Shown piece by piece: positions 10,546-22,786 of a stretch of DNA of 64,000 bases. The notes under the pieces were generated by a model, which was given only the letters and a program-made list of their open reading frames with translations, made no database searches and had not been told where the DNA came from. A program made the position numbers and the translations under genes. Origin of the DNA: Raffaelea ambrosiae (Eukaryota > Ascomycota > Sordariomycetes > Ophiostomatales > Ophiostomataceae); NCBI GenBank assembly GCA_002778195.1, contig PCDI01000005.1:303351-367350 (forward strand), read 5' to 3'. Numbering within the stretch: position 1 is the first letter of the stretch; each line of letters opens with the position of its first letter.

Positions 10546-12504
10546 CTAAGCATCATTCTCAGACTGGTAATGTTTCTGCCGACGGATCCCCACCATCTCG
10601 CCAATCTCGGCCCAAAAACCAATCACACGGTCATTGAGAGAATTCTCATAGGCATCGATCACAGGGCGCTCCCACACAAGATCCACCTCATGCGGACGCA
10701 CATACCGCGTTCGCTTCAGCAGCTTCCAGCCGAAAAACAAACAGGGCGCGACAAGCTGCATTGTGTAGTTGGAGAAAAAGTTTGCCACGCTCCATGGAGT
10801 GAACGAGCTGTAGCCGTAAAAAATACAGACAATAAACTGGAATGCGAACGAGATGTATGCGCCGTAAGGTTGGAAGTATCCGTAGTAAGGGAGCGTCCGC
10901 CGATCGAGACCCTGGGCTTTGCAGGCACGGTAGAAGTTGATGTAGGTGATGTTCATGATCAAGTAATCAATGATGCCGCCCGCAGTCATGATATTGACAA
11001 GCCATGTCAGCACTGTAGCGGATCCGTTGCCCACCTGCAAGAAGGAGAGCAGAGGAAAGAGCATGACAACTGAGAAACAGTAGATCGGGACTCCCGCACG
11101 AGTCGTCTTGCGCAGGAATTTCGGTGCGCGGCCCTCGAGTGCGAGGCTGTAAAGAGAGCGGGTGGCGCAGTAGGTGTATGTATTCCCCGCAGAAAAGATC
11201 GACGTAAGCATGAGAGCGTTGACAATGTGTGGCAAAACCTGGACTTTTAGGTTCTGCATGGCAATGACATATGGCGAGGCTGCAGCGGTGCCACTGCCGC
11301 TACCTTCACCAAAGTAGATATCATAGAGGGCTGGATCATTGTACGCCACAACAATGCCGACCGCTAGCGAGCTCATGATGAAGAACAGTCCGAAACGGAA
11401 GTACACCGTCTTGAAGGCATTCTTGATGTAGATACTCGGGCGCTTTGCCTCAGCAGCAACAATAGAAATGTACTCCGGGCCCACCACAGTGAATGCGGCG
11501 CTCCAAAGAGCAGCACAGAACCCCTCAAAGCGGCCCAGGTCACCCTTTGAGTGATACTGGGCGAAAGCGCCGGGATTCTTCCAATACCGGAAGCCATACG
11601 CATCGTGCTGCGGGTTGCCTCCTACCATGGTTATGAAGGTGAAGCAAAACAGTATCATGATCAAGATGGCTTTGCCACCTGACAACCAGAATTCCGCTTC
11701 ACCGTAACCGCGAACAGCGAGAATGTTTAGAAGACTATACGATGCACAGAAAAGCAATACGTTTAGCATGCGATCTTAGGCACATAGGAAGGGAGGATTG
11801 GATGGGGCATTCAAACGCAATGTCGACCCCTGCTGGACAACTAGCAGGGAAGACAGAAAACGGAACTGGCGATCAAGTAGAAGAGAGAAGGCGACCAAGC
11901 TGGATCAAAGCTTTGGTTTGTTAGTTCTTACGCATAACAGACAATCACACCGGCACAGATCCCAGCCGTCGGTCCGGGATTCGTGATGTTCGAGTTCCAG
12001 AACGAGAGAACCAGATTTAAGGCTGTGATCTCAAAAGGTATCTGCCGGTGATTCGTCAGTCAAAACACATCGTCGGGCACGAGGAGACTGAAGGAATGGG
12101 GGGAAGGTTCGCACCAATAAAGCTTCATAGAAAAAAAAATTCCACCCTGCAGTGAAGCCTAGCGCCTCATCGACCCAGTGACCAGCAAGTCGAATGAAGC
12201 CTCCAGAGACCGGCATGTAGGTGCTCATTTCTGCAACAGAATTGTTGACGAGGGCCAAAACGCAGGAGTAAATCGTGTATGCCAGGAACAAGTTGGCGGG
12301 ACCGCCACGTGCCAGTCCGCCGCCAATGCTGACGAAGAGAGCCGTGCCAATTGAGCCACCGATGGCAATCAACTGTATCTGGCGGTTCTGCAGTTGGCGC
12401 TGGAGGCCATCCTTGTTGTCGCTGACGTGAACAGAGCCGAGATCGTTGCTATTTCGTTCCTCGTTGTACGCCGGGGTGACGCCTTTCTCTTTATCGGAAG
12501 ACAT
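10546..12504 (-). CDS. amino-acid permease (YAT family)
   Basis: Three exons: 12504-12115, 12041-11932 and 11734-10546, joined frame 562 residues. Introns are 12042-12114 (donor GTGCGA) and 11735-11931 (donor GTAAGA, 197 bp). The start is the ATG at 12504; the same frame extends five codons further only through a non-ATG codon. A hydrophilic N-terminus precedes RQIQLIAIGGSIGTALFVS, the hallmark first segment of APC/YAT permeases, followed by about 12 hydrophobic segments. GNTYTYCATRSLYSLALEGRAP and GPEYISIVAAE-type blocks are typical of fungal general or specific amino-acid permeases. It should be a plasma-membrane proton symporter for amino acids; substrate cannot be told. Exon 2 (110 bp) lacks any standalone start and is easily missed. 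Confidence 0.9.
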
Positions 12505-15500
12505 GGTTCGCGTTGCCACTTATTGATCCGGGAGAGTTGTCGTCGTTCCGCAGCAGTCAGAGTGGGCAGCTTGCAACCGCGAATGGCACTGTGGTATAAG
12601 AAACCAAGTTGCAATGACAGATGTCGAAGTAAAGAATCGGCAAGTGAGAAACAGAAAGCCAGAAAAAATGCTTCGCCCGGCACAAGCAAAATGAATAAAA
12701 GAAAGTAAGATACAGAGAAAAGTCAGAGCTGAGAAATCAGGGAACGCACTTCTTAAAAGGAAAACAGGAAACGTGACGGCAAGATGTGTGCTTCAGCCTA
12801 CCACCGTACAAGGAAGGCACTTACAAGCACCTGGGAATGGGCTGGGAGAATGGCGTGGAGAAGCCTGGGCAATGACGTTGGAGTGGAGATTGTACGAGCT
12901 GGGACCAATATGGTTGGCTCAAACGCGCGGGATCCTAAGGGTCCTTTTGTGGACCCAGTTTGTGATTGGCGTGTCTTTTTCTAGACTGTGGGGTAGCGGC
13001 TACCGCCAAGCCCCAGCATAATACATTTTAGTCATAGTCGATTACGGGCGTTCAAAATACTAGTACCTGAACAGCCAGCAAGCGAAATTAGCGACGAAAA
13101 CCCCGGCCTGGCTTCACACGATGGGTTTCAGCCATTTTGAGGTACGGAAGCCTTGAAAACAGTGTTTAATCCTCTCAAGGCTGTGGCACAAAGCTCGGGG
13201 CAGCACCGTGCCTTCAGGAACGCGAGTTATCGTCGAAAGCACGCCTAGGTTTGAACATATGGCTCACGACTACGAGCATGTTTGGTGTACGGATGCGGAT
13301 AATTGGCCGCGCAAATACTAGGGCGTCCGCTCTAGGCTATAGCAAGAAATTTTTTCCGAGGCAGACTTTTCAAGGCATACTACCCGCGCCACCCCCCCCC
13401 CCCCCTCTCTCGCATCTCACCCTCTTGTTTTTGCTTGTAGTCAAGTTCGAACGGTAGGGTGGGGATCAATAAAGACGCAAAGAACGGCCGATTGGGGGGC
13501 TGTCTTTGTCAAATACTATGTACATGTACGGTGTATATACCGTTTGCGCCAGTCCGTCAGTAACCATACACGGAAGCAAACCACAAATACGGAGTAAAAA
13601 TAATCGTCTGGTCGCGTGGTTCGAAGGGAGAATTCCTGGTGCACCAACGAGCTACTATGTAACTCTTCTTCCATGAGCCGCTAAGAAGCCCCTTGAAACG
13701 GATTCCGGAATCCAGTAAAAACCTTGTTCAGATTTTTACTAGGCTGGTCCAGGAAATCGCCCATGCCCGCCTTGTGGCTTTCGGTGTCTTTCGGTATCGC
13801 CTAGCTCCTAGACATCGCAAGCCTGACTAATTATCGTCACTGTTTCCGTCCATTGCGCAGTCGCGAATTACTTATGACTTGTCACCGACCTCCGCATTGA
13901 GTTAGTAGCTGGAGCTCTCCTTCCGAGCCATTATGACGTCAAACGTACAAGAGATTAACAGTGTGGGACTGGTAAGCTCCACCCATTGCCCAGCCAAGAG
14001 AAAATGGGTGCGACTCACAATACTCGTACGAGTACTTGTGTTCCAGTCTGGTGTTAGCCGTAACGACAACAACCCTGAAGAAGGCAAATAAGATAATTCT
14101 TCAATCAGGGCATGCATCTTATTGCCCTTCGTAAAGGCAGCGGGCACCTACTTTCTCAAACTGAGCGCGCCAAACAGAGTACACCAAACACCGGGAGTTG
14201 TATGATTTTCTGAACAATCGTCAGTAAATCAAATATCCACATCCACTCTCAGTCCATGACTGAATGAATGTGTAGCAGGTTGGTCCCCACGGGATTCAAT
14301 GGGTGTAGTGAAACGTTGGTTCTTCTGTCTTCAAGCATCTTGTCCTCTATCCAGTGCGGCAATCCCGCACACGATACATTCACACTGTCAATAAGCAAAT
14401 GAATTTAGCGTCACTGGCACCGCTTACACGGTGCCGGAGCACATGTGACGTGCGGGGGCCATTAGGGCGTTGGGCCTAATTACGAGTACGGCTATTTGAC
14501 GACAGCTGTACAGTCCCTACAAGACCTGATCTTCTACCCTCTCGATGGGCATCGCATGCAGGCATGTGAGTCCTCAAGCCGACTCCGTGTCACTCCTAGT
14601 CCCGACAATCAAGTAACTCGGAAGACGGCGACCGGTAACATAAAGCATTTGTATTATGCTTCGCTACAGTTTGCATTGAAGCAGAGACAAGCCTTCATGG
14701 ACTTTTTTCTCCCCAGCGTGTGTTCTGGGCATGTCCCCAAAATCTGCACAAACCCTTGGATCCTCAGCACCCCATTGGCGTATGCCCGCCAAATAGTGTG
14801 AAGGCCTTTTCCTGTCTATGGCGGCATGCCAGTTATAGAGAAAATAGAGAAAACCTCCCCCCGCGGAGAGAATGGGGGCTTGGTATGTACTGTGAACTAT
14901 AAATTGTGGTACATCCACATTTTGTATAAAATATCAGAATAGCTACTGTTCTCTTGTCAATTGCTTTGTCTTACATAGACGAGGTCAGACCAGCCGTCGA
15001 CAAGCCTAAACGGTATGCGGGTTGTAGTTACTGCAAATGTCATATTCTGGGAAGCAATTTCGATAATGCGAGCGATCAACGTGGAACGAACTCTTCGTAA
15101 GAGAGCTTGTTCTCATCCAATGATGTCGGAAACATCGTCCTAGAGTATCGAAAGGCACCCGGTATGACTCTCTGGCATAGCGTGGGTACCATTCCCGCTG
15201 CAAGTTTTACAATGTTGGCTTCCAGCTGATTAATGGCTTTGCTCTGGGACTTCTAGACCATATATTAGAGAGTTTCACCTTGCCTGACAGCGACACAGTC
15301 CTCCTCCTTTCCCTAAGATCAGAGGTTTTTCTGCCTCTCATCTTCGTCCTTGACCGAAGGGGGTGGTAAAATGTAGCTGCGACTACAGCCAAGATTGGGG
15401 TACGTTTTGGCATGTTAGTTTATGACTGTTGCAGAGAGTCGAGCTTGATTTCCATTTGAGTATTATGGCATGGTTGTTGAACAACTGGCTAAGCTTGAAG

Positions 15501-16844
15501 AAGTTGACCCAAAACTCGTCCGGGGTAGGAAGGTTTCGAGCAGTAAAGATAGCAATCTTATTTGTGTGACAGGCTTTAATTGTTTAACTACTACAGACAA
15601 AACCTTCGCGAAACTGTGTTTTGATGCATGGCAATGTTTCTCATGTACGTTGCCCATGGGATTATCATGATTTCCAAATGCTACATTTGCCTGTGGGGTT
15701 TTCAGCTTCTATTTTTTCTAGAGCTTCTTTGAAAGGCCAAAAAAAGCGTTAATATCAGTCGTGTGGAACAGAACCAAATCGGGCACGCCGCTGTTCATCG
15801 GCCCGCCCGCTTATCGACAACTTGCAAACAGCGATTTCTTATCAGCTACGGAAACGGCGATATGTCCTTCTTTCTTCTATGTAGTTACTACACAGTCATT
15901 GTACTTGAAAAAAGCGACAGTGTAGTTAGGAGACGATAAAATTTTATAGCACTGCCATATATGAAACTAAACCTTATCCCGTAAAGTAGGCGCAATGATC
16001 TCTCTCATATCCTGTAGGTATTCAAGTATAAATTTAATCGTGAATGGCACCTAGTTTAAGTTGGGCATATGGGGAATGCCCCCCGTAGATAGGGCGAGTT
16101 TTATGATGGTTTTCATTCTAGTCCTTGAGGTGTTGCAAGGCCACCACTCAATTACCAATGGACGGGAATGTTCCTTACATATGCGATTTAGATTTGCAAC
16201 GCTTGTCCCGGTACGAGGACTTCGCCCTAGAAACATGCTTGGTATGCAGTATTGCATGGAGAGTATCGGCTACTGGAAAACGCCCATCGTTTCCTTAGTC
16301 GGGGCATGTTACGTGGATAGCTAGGGAATCCCATACCCAAAGAACCGCACAAGCGACTCACCTGGTCCGAGAGAAGCCTTTGGCCTCTGGAGCCGGGCGA
16401 GCGGCTTTCATTTCACCCAGTTGCTGGATTAAAGACTTGTCTGATTTCTTCTAATGGCAACCCGCCATTCTCTTGAATGCCCTTGGCCACGGGCTTGTCA
16501 TGGCTGACCTTTGCGTCGACGCGTCGGTCTGGCTGTCTTGCCCAACCAGTGTAAATTGGCAGTGCTAACGATAGCGGTCATCTAGCACGGCGATAGAATC
16601 CGCCGACGTGTACTTGGCCGATCGTTATCGTGAGGCTTATCTATTTAGCTGGTCGGACGATCCGCCGCAGAACCGACATTTTCTTCGGCCGCGACGTAAA
16701 CTTCCCGGAACAGTACTCTTTTGCCAAACATTGAAGTCCACCCTCATGATTTCAGACATATAATGACCGACTGTCCTGCATCCGCCAAGCATAGGCTCTA
16801 AGTAATCATCGCCCGCCCGCCCGCCACATAACCACACCGCGACC
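12505..16844. other. 4.3 kb without a recognisable gene
   Basis: Only short frames (under about 105 codons) on either strand, none with domain signal. The first 250 bases are probably the leader and promoter of the permease. A C-run lies at about 13392-13405. A perfect 14 bp palindrome lies at 14021-14034. No transposase, reverse-transcriptase, long terminal repeat or tRNA-like fold was recognised. Part may be degraded repeat DNA, but no clear inverted or direct terminal repeats were seen. Confidence 0.45.
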
Positions 16845-18375
16845 ATGGCGTTGGTCAATTTGAGTTATGTTCTGTCCGAGCGAGTGTCCAACCATTGGGC
16901 GGCATCAACATGGCTGGTCCTGCCGATGATAAGCCTTTTGTTGTTCTTCCTATTGTGTTGTGTTAAGCGCCTCTACTGGCATCCTCTGTCATCGATACCG
17001 GGCCCACGCCTCGCCGCATGTTCGTCGCTTTGGCTTGCGTGGCACACATACATTGGGGATGAGTGTTCCACAATCTATCGTTTGCACGAAAAATACGGCC
17101 CGATACTACGGATTGCACCCAATGATGTTGACATCTCAAATGGCGACGCTGTCGATTCCATTTATATTAAACACGGCGGATTCGAGAAGTCTACGGCATA
17201 CTCCAAATTCGACATTGATGGGCATGCGACCATCTTTTCAACTCTTTCTCTGTCTGCCCGAGCCAACCGGGCCAAGGCAGTCGTCCCACTCTTTTCTACG
17301 ACTTCCATCCGCAATGCTGAGCCGGTAATGGGGCGTGTTATCGATGACTTCGTCGCCCGACTACAGAAAGAAGCGAGAGAAAAAAAAGTTTTTGATGTCT
17401 TGACTCTAACACGAAGCATGGCCATTGACGTTGTCAGCGCATATCTGTTTGACCATCAATATGGCGCAGTCTACGAGGATGGCCTTGAAATGTCGGCGTC
17501 ACCGTTTGTTGACACCTTTGTTGGCGTCGGTGCCTTCTTCAACTTCTTCCCCGGATGGCTTGGCGACTTTTTGCTGCCACTCTTGGAATATTTCACGGCA
17601 GAGCCAGGAGCAGACGTTTCTATGAAGGCCGTCGACCTGTATACTGGTGACCTGGTCAAAGCGTCCTCGCAGCAGGGCTCTACATACATGAGCCGGCTTT
17701 TAAGAAGAGGGGTTCCTGCCACACAAGTGCAGGTTGAGCTCAAAGATCTGTGCTTTGCAGGCACAGACTCGACCGGCATGAACATGGCCACAATCCTGTG
17801 GAATCTCTGCAGAAGCCCAGACAAGTATGACTAACACCGCGTCACACGGATGTAGACGGATGGCAGCTGACACGGCACACAGGTATGCGAAACTCCGCGA
17901 CGAGGTGTGCGGACTGGCTTCAACTGGTGGCGACATTACGTCTGGCCCGTACCTTCGGGGTGTTGTCCGAGAGGGCTTGCGGCTTTCTTGGGCCAACCCG
18001 ATCCGACTACCGCGCGCTGTGCCGGACGGTGGATGGCAGTACCACGGTCACTATTTCCCTGCTGGAACGTCTGTTGGAGTCGCAGCCTTCCAGCTTCATC
18101 AGGATGAAGAAGTCTTTCCTAACTCCAACGAGTTTCGCCCGGAAAGATGGTTAGAGCCAACAGAAAAGATGCTCACACACTTTTTTGCCTTCGGGAAGGG
18201 CAACCGAGCATGCATAGCACAGAATTTGGGCACCAGGGAGCTTACCATTGCGACAGCCAAAGTGGCCCTGGCTGATGCCGTCCGAGGCGGGACTCCCGTT
18301 AGCGATGACATAGAAATCTTGGAATGGTTCAATTCGAAAGTGAAGGGTGGTAAAATCCTCCTCCAGTTCCAATAA
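16845..18375 (+). CDS. cytochrome P450 monooxygenase
   Basis: Two exons, 16845-17824 and 17883-18375, with a 58 bp intron; 490 residues. The ATG sits in a good context (ACCATGG). Residues about 20-42 are an N-terminal membrane anchor, followed by the proline-rich hinge HPLSSIPGPRLAA. I-helix: AGTDSTGMN. K-helix ExxR: REGLRLS. PERF-like: FRPERW. Heme loop: FAFGKGNRACIAQNLG, with cysteine ligand; the usual last Gly of FxxGxRxCxG is Ala, a common fungal variant. It should be an ER-bound class II P450, reaction unknown. Neighbouring MFS transporter at 19.4-21.2 kb could be functionally linked, but no core biosynthetic enzyme is present. The sequence GTATG occurs at both splice borders, so acceptor choice was fixed by frame. 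Confidence 0.92.
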
Positions 18376-18724
18376 TTGATGTCCGAGCAGGAGCACTGTG
18401 CCTGGTGAAGAAAGGAGCAGATCGACCTGGGAATGTACTGTCGTACCATGCAAGGCAGTCAAAAACGGCCGATTTACTTTTATGAGCCACGAAACCAATA
18501 TGAAAATGTTGATACATAGCGAAAGATAAAACGAAGCGGTCTAAAATGTATTAACTAAAGCATATAAGTCGATGCCCATTCCGATGTACTATTTCAACTA
18601 GCACAGGAGGAAATTTGAAAAGTGACACTATTTGATTAGGCCTGAGGATGATACCTGGTAAGACCCGTCCGCGTGTCCTCTAGGTAGATGCGTTTTGCAT
18701 CACCAGAAAGACACGAAGGAGCGT

Positions 18725-19440
18725 GCGCGTACATACGGGCGGATACAGGCGGCAGCCGTGGTGGTCTGGCTGGGACCGACCGAGATGATTGGGAGTGCCG
18801 CCTACGGGCATGGACGGCCTGCGGCGCCTCGTCGATCAAGTGGGTCATTTTGAACACTGTGATGATTATGGCTGCCTATAACATGTGAAGTTTCGTGACG
18901 TACCACTTTAAGGAAGATGCCCACGGGTCCCTGATGCGGTTCGATGCTTTGTATGAAGCCCATCTCGAAGCAGAGCGCATAGATGCAGAGCGTGTTGAAG
19001 ACATGGAGAAGACAAAAAATCCTAACTTGAATTTGCTCAGGGCCCTCGCCAGGTTCCGCGTGTCCGAGGCCACCGCTCCCCGCGACAAGGTGTATGCCTT
19101 TCTTGGGCTTGCACATTCGGACGTCATTTCTTTTCTCCAAGCTGACTACACCGTCCACATGTCTGTCTGCTACACCAGGGCTACGCTGGCCTGCCTAGCC
19201 CAGAGACCCAACTTAGACTGCCTGTCCGTGCCGCGCATAGCTTCGTCGCACTTGCATTTGCCTTCTTGGGTCGTCGACTGGTCTGACATTGACATGTTCA
19301 AGAGCGGGCAGCCCCTGGGCCTAGCCTACGCCAGATGGGTCGGCCCCAACTGCTGCGCGTGCGAGCCCGACACCACGTATACAGTGAGATCTGCCTGCGG
19401 CACGGTCACTCGCCTCTGCCTCTCGGGTGCGGTATTTTAA
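18725..19440 (+). pseudogene. truncated HET-domain protein remnant
   Basis: Two pieces of a heterokaryon-incompatibility (HET) protein in different frames. At about 18728-18800 one frame reads AAAVVVWLGPTE, the conserved HET core. From 18895 to 19440 another frame has LLRALARFRVSEATAPRDK, VYAFLGLA and LPSWVVDWSD, the region typically following the HET domain. Between them are stops and frame shifts, there is no HET N-terminus upstream and the C-terminus is missing, so the locus is degenerate. Its 3' end abuts, and overlaps by four bases, the stop of the minus-strand MFS gene, suggesting the truncation arose by rearrangement. Intact HET proteins trigger incompatibility cell death; this copy should not be functional. 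Confidence 0.75.
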
Positions 19441-21218
19441 TCCTGCTTAAGACCTATCTTGCCAAGATTGCGCAAGCCCAAGAAGCTCGCCATGCAGACC
19501 ATAATCATACCCCCAAAGATGGTCCAGTATGCAGCTCGGTATCCTTGCAGTAACGTGTCGGCGTGCTTCAAAATTACATCACTTGCAGCCAGAGAGCCCA
19601 CAACGACCTCATCATGTGAAGTGACTGAGGCTGCGATGGCCGCAGTAACGGCCAGGCCAACCGAGTTGCCCAATTGCGAGATAGTGTTAAAAACGCCACC
19701 AGCCAATGCCTGAGAGTCGGCAGGGAAAGAACGGCAGATAATGAGGCTAGACACCGTCCAGAGCACTGGAGGAGGCATGTCAGTTTTGGCTTCCTCTTCT
19801 CTTGCCAAAAACAAGTGCAGTCAAGCGGAGGGAAAACTACTTACCATCACCGGTAATTGGGCTTAGAGTCATGGCAATAAACGAGGCAGCCCAATATGTC
19901 CACTTTGGAGAAGTGACAGCCATGAGCATGGGCGAGATGGCAGTAACTATTGCGGATATGCCCAGCAGCATGTTGACATCCACCTTGGCAACAAGGCGAG
20001 CAGCCAAGGCATTGGTGAGTACGCCCGTCACTGCCATAGGCAGGAATCTGATAGAGGCCTGGAGAGCTGAGATGTCCTGGACGTCCTGAAAGAACAATGT
20101 TGAAATGTACTGGAAGGCGTTGAATGAGGCCCATGTGATGAACATGGCCACACAAGTAAATAAAAATGGTAGATTCTGCCACACCGAGTTTGGAATTAAG
20201 GCTGCTCTGTTGTGCTTCACTTGATGTTTGACCCAGAGGGAGAAGACTGGCAAAAGGAAGGCGGAAATTGCGAGCAAAGCGATGATCTTAGGCCGAGAAA
20301 TGTTTTTGTAACTTGCCGTTACCATCCTACACAGATTGCATAAGCAGGATTCCAAAACACGGTACGGGAGCAAACTTACGCAAGAACATATGAAAGCAGG
20401 CCTAGCGATGCCCCAATGATGACCATGCCAACCCAATCGATACCGTGAGCCAGTCGCCCCAGAGACGACTTTGACAGTAGTCTCCCCGAGACCGCATCTG
20501 TCGGTAAAGCGAAAATGGACGCCACAAACAGCGCCGCATCGACGATGGCGGATATATAGAAACCCCACCGCCACCCAATTGTGTCGGTCAAGACGCCGCC
20601 GAGTATCAGGCCCATGGCGTACCCGAGGGGCTGACCCATGCCCGTTATTGCAAATGCAATGTTTCGTTTGGGGCCAGGCGGGAAAGACGCGGTCACCAGT
20701 GACATTGATGTCGGCAGACACATAGCCACAAACAGACCCAGCAGGGCTCGAAAAGCGATAAATTGCGTACCAGTGCGGGCAAGCCCACAGGCCAGGATGA
20801 AAGGGCAGGATATGCCACTTCCGACGAGCCACATCCTCTTGGAGCCCACGATATCAGCAACCGAGCCGAAGGCCAACAATGTGCAGCCTGCGGATAATGC
20901 ATACACAGACGCCGGCCAAAAAATGAGGCCCCGATCAAGATTTACGTCTGCTGATATACGGGGGAGAGCTGTGGTGAGAATGCCTGACCCTGAGACGCTG
21001 ACAAATGTGACGCCGGTTAGAACGGAGATGATACTAAATGTCTCCAGTTTCGTCTTCCCGACGAGCACAGCTTCAGAAGATGGGTCATCGCCGATTCGTG
21101 CAAGCTCCGTAGCTCCAGTCGAGACTTCCCTCTCTACTTCGTGGCGTTGTTGTGGTGTCAACGAAGGCTCCGTCATCGTGCTTGTTGTCATGTTTTCATC
21201 CAGTTCATTAGCAACCAT
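19437..21218 (-). CDS. MFS transporter, DHA2 family (ATR1/AMF1-like)
   Basis: Three exons: 21218-20380, 20326-19845 and 19765-19437; 549 residues. Introns 20327-20379 (53 bp, GTAAGT) and 19766-19844 (79 bp, GTAAGT) keep frame. About 14 hydrophobic segments follow a polar 65-residue N-terminus. The motif-A loop is FGSVADIVGSKRMW; GWRWGFYISAIVDAALF is the typical TM5-6 region; FNTISQLGNSVGLAVTAAI near the end is typical of the ATR1/YOR378W branch. Likely a plasma-membrane efflux or ammonium/drug transporter. It is tail-to-tail with the HET remnant and next to the P450. Confidence 0.9.
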
Positions 21219-21565
21219 GCAATAGCAAGTTACTAGTTAATTAGTTCTCACGCGTGTTTTATGCTTAACTACTATGTAGAGCCGAATTACAATCCCGGTC
21301 CCACGTGACTAACATCGTAATGCTAGTCCCAGGGCCCTACACGTGTCAGGGATTCAGAGCAGAATACAGTACAATAAAATTTACACTGTATACGTCATCT
21401 TACTAGCTCACTCTTAAAGAACAGTCGAGAAAGAATAACTGTGGAATGGGCATTTCCAAGAGACCGGACTCTCGTTAACTTCTGGGTTTACATCGAGTTC
21501 TCCAAACCGGGAAGTGCCTCAACCCCTATTTCAATTAGTAACAATGTCCAAAATGGAGCGTAGGA
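21219..21565. other. short intergenic region
   Basis: About 350 bases between the MFS start and the DUF1996 stop, both on the minus strand. AT-rich, with no gene signal; it presumably contains the MFS promoter. Confidence 0.5.
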
Positions 21566-22786
21566 TTATTTGGCGAAGTGCTTACAGCCGTCAATGTTCT
21601 CGTTTACCATGCCCTTCACCTTGCACTGGTTGGCAGCAGCCATGGATTGCTTCTTGATGGAACCACAGCCGTCATAGAAGCACTCGGATTTATTCATTGC
21701 CCGCTCGAGGGCATCCCCCTGCCTGTATGGAGTTAGCGAGAATCTGGTAAAAGAACTTTTTTTTTTAAAAAAAAAACGGGCGAGTAGAATGGCTAGTTAA
21801 GAACGGAGAATGAGAAACGAGAAGGAAGAAAAGGGAACTCACCAGCCGAACATATAGTCTGCATGAGTGCCGTATCCGCTGGTACCCTCGAAGCTCCAGA
21901 CAAATGGGTTGGGTGCACCAGAGGACCACAGGTTGTTGAACTTGGTTGTGTCCCAGACAGTCTCATACGTTACTTGGGGGACGCGGACAGGGTGTGAGGC
22001 CGGGCATGCAGGAGCATTAGTAAACCCGTCGTACCGGATCGTGTTATACATGTGGTCTTGATGGTTGGGGCTGTCTAGATTTTTGCCATCCCAGCACCTG
22101 TGGGCGGTTAGTTGAGGTTTGTCCAGAGACGAAATTTCGTGAATGCACTTACGCTGGGAAATGGTGCGTAACGAAGATACCGGCCGGACAGGGCCGAGTA
22201 GGGAAGTCTCTCATTTCAGGGCCACGATTGATCAGAGTCTGTAGGCAGTTGTAGGACAGACCAATATGTGTCTTTCCCTCCGCAGCTGTGCTAGCTGGGT
22301 TGCCGACGGTCATGCGGAATCCCTGGCTTATTAGATCATGAAGCAGAAAGGCCGAATAGCTTCTCAAGAACATACAGGTTTGAAGGTAGTAATTGGCTGC
22401 TGACGGAGATTGTCTCGCGATAGGTCATACTGCGTGTAGTAAACTGTAATTCCACCCGTCGTACCCGCTGCAAGAGCTGCATTATTGACAACAGGCACAC
22501 GGTGATAGGATCCATTTGTTGGGTGCTTGAAGTACATGACAGCAGTCCAGTAGTTGGAGAAGTCCTCTGCCATCTGGCATGTCGTGCAGGTACCCCGTGC
22601 ACCTACATCTCCGTTCATTGTAGCGTTGAACTGGTTACCACCAACAATGTGGTGTAGGTGAGATGACGGATCCGCGCCAGACTGAACCACGGGATCAAGG
22701 CGTTGGATTGTCAGAGTCGAGCAGCCAAACCGAAGTCCGGCCTCAACGGCTGAGACAAGCGCGACTAAATTGTAGATAGACTTCAT
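21566..22786 (-). CDS. secreted DUF1996 domain protein
   Basis: Four exons: 22786-22376, 22322-22153, 22097-21843 and 21722-21566; 330 residues, phases consistent across all three introns (donors GTATGT, GTAAGT, GTGAGT). N-terminal signal peptide (MKSIYNLVALVSAVEA). The DUF1996 hallmark DPVVQSGADPSSHLHHIVGG follows, then YWTAVMYFKHPTNGSYHRVP and the Cys-bearing CPAGIFVTHHFPACWDG. The C-terminus continues the domain with GYGTHADYMFGWQGDALERA. DUF1996 proteins are extracellular in fungi, often linked to WSC domains; none is present here. Function unknown, perhaps cell-wall associated. The intron before the last exon has a T9A9-like tract. Confidence 0.88.

Noticed and set aside
12505..16844. 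Transposon relic in the gene-free 4.3 kb
   Set aside because: No transposase or reverse-transcriptase fragment and no terminal repeats were recognised.
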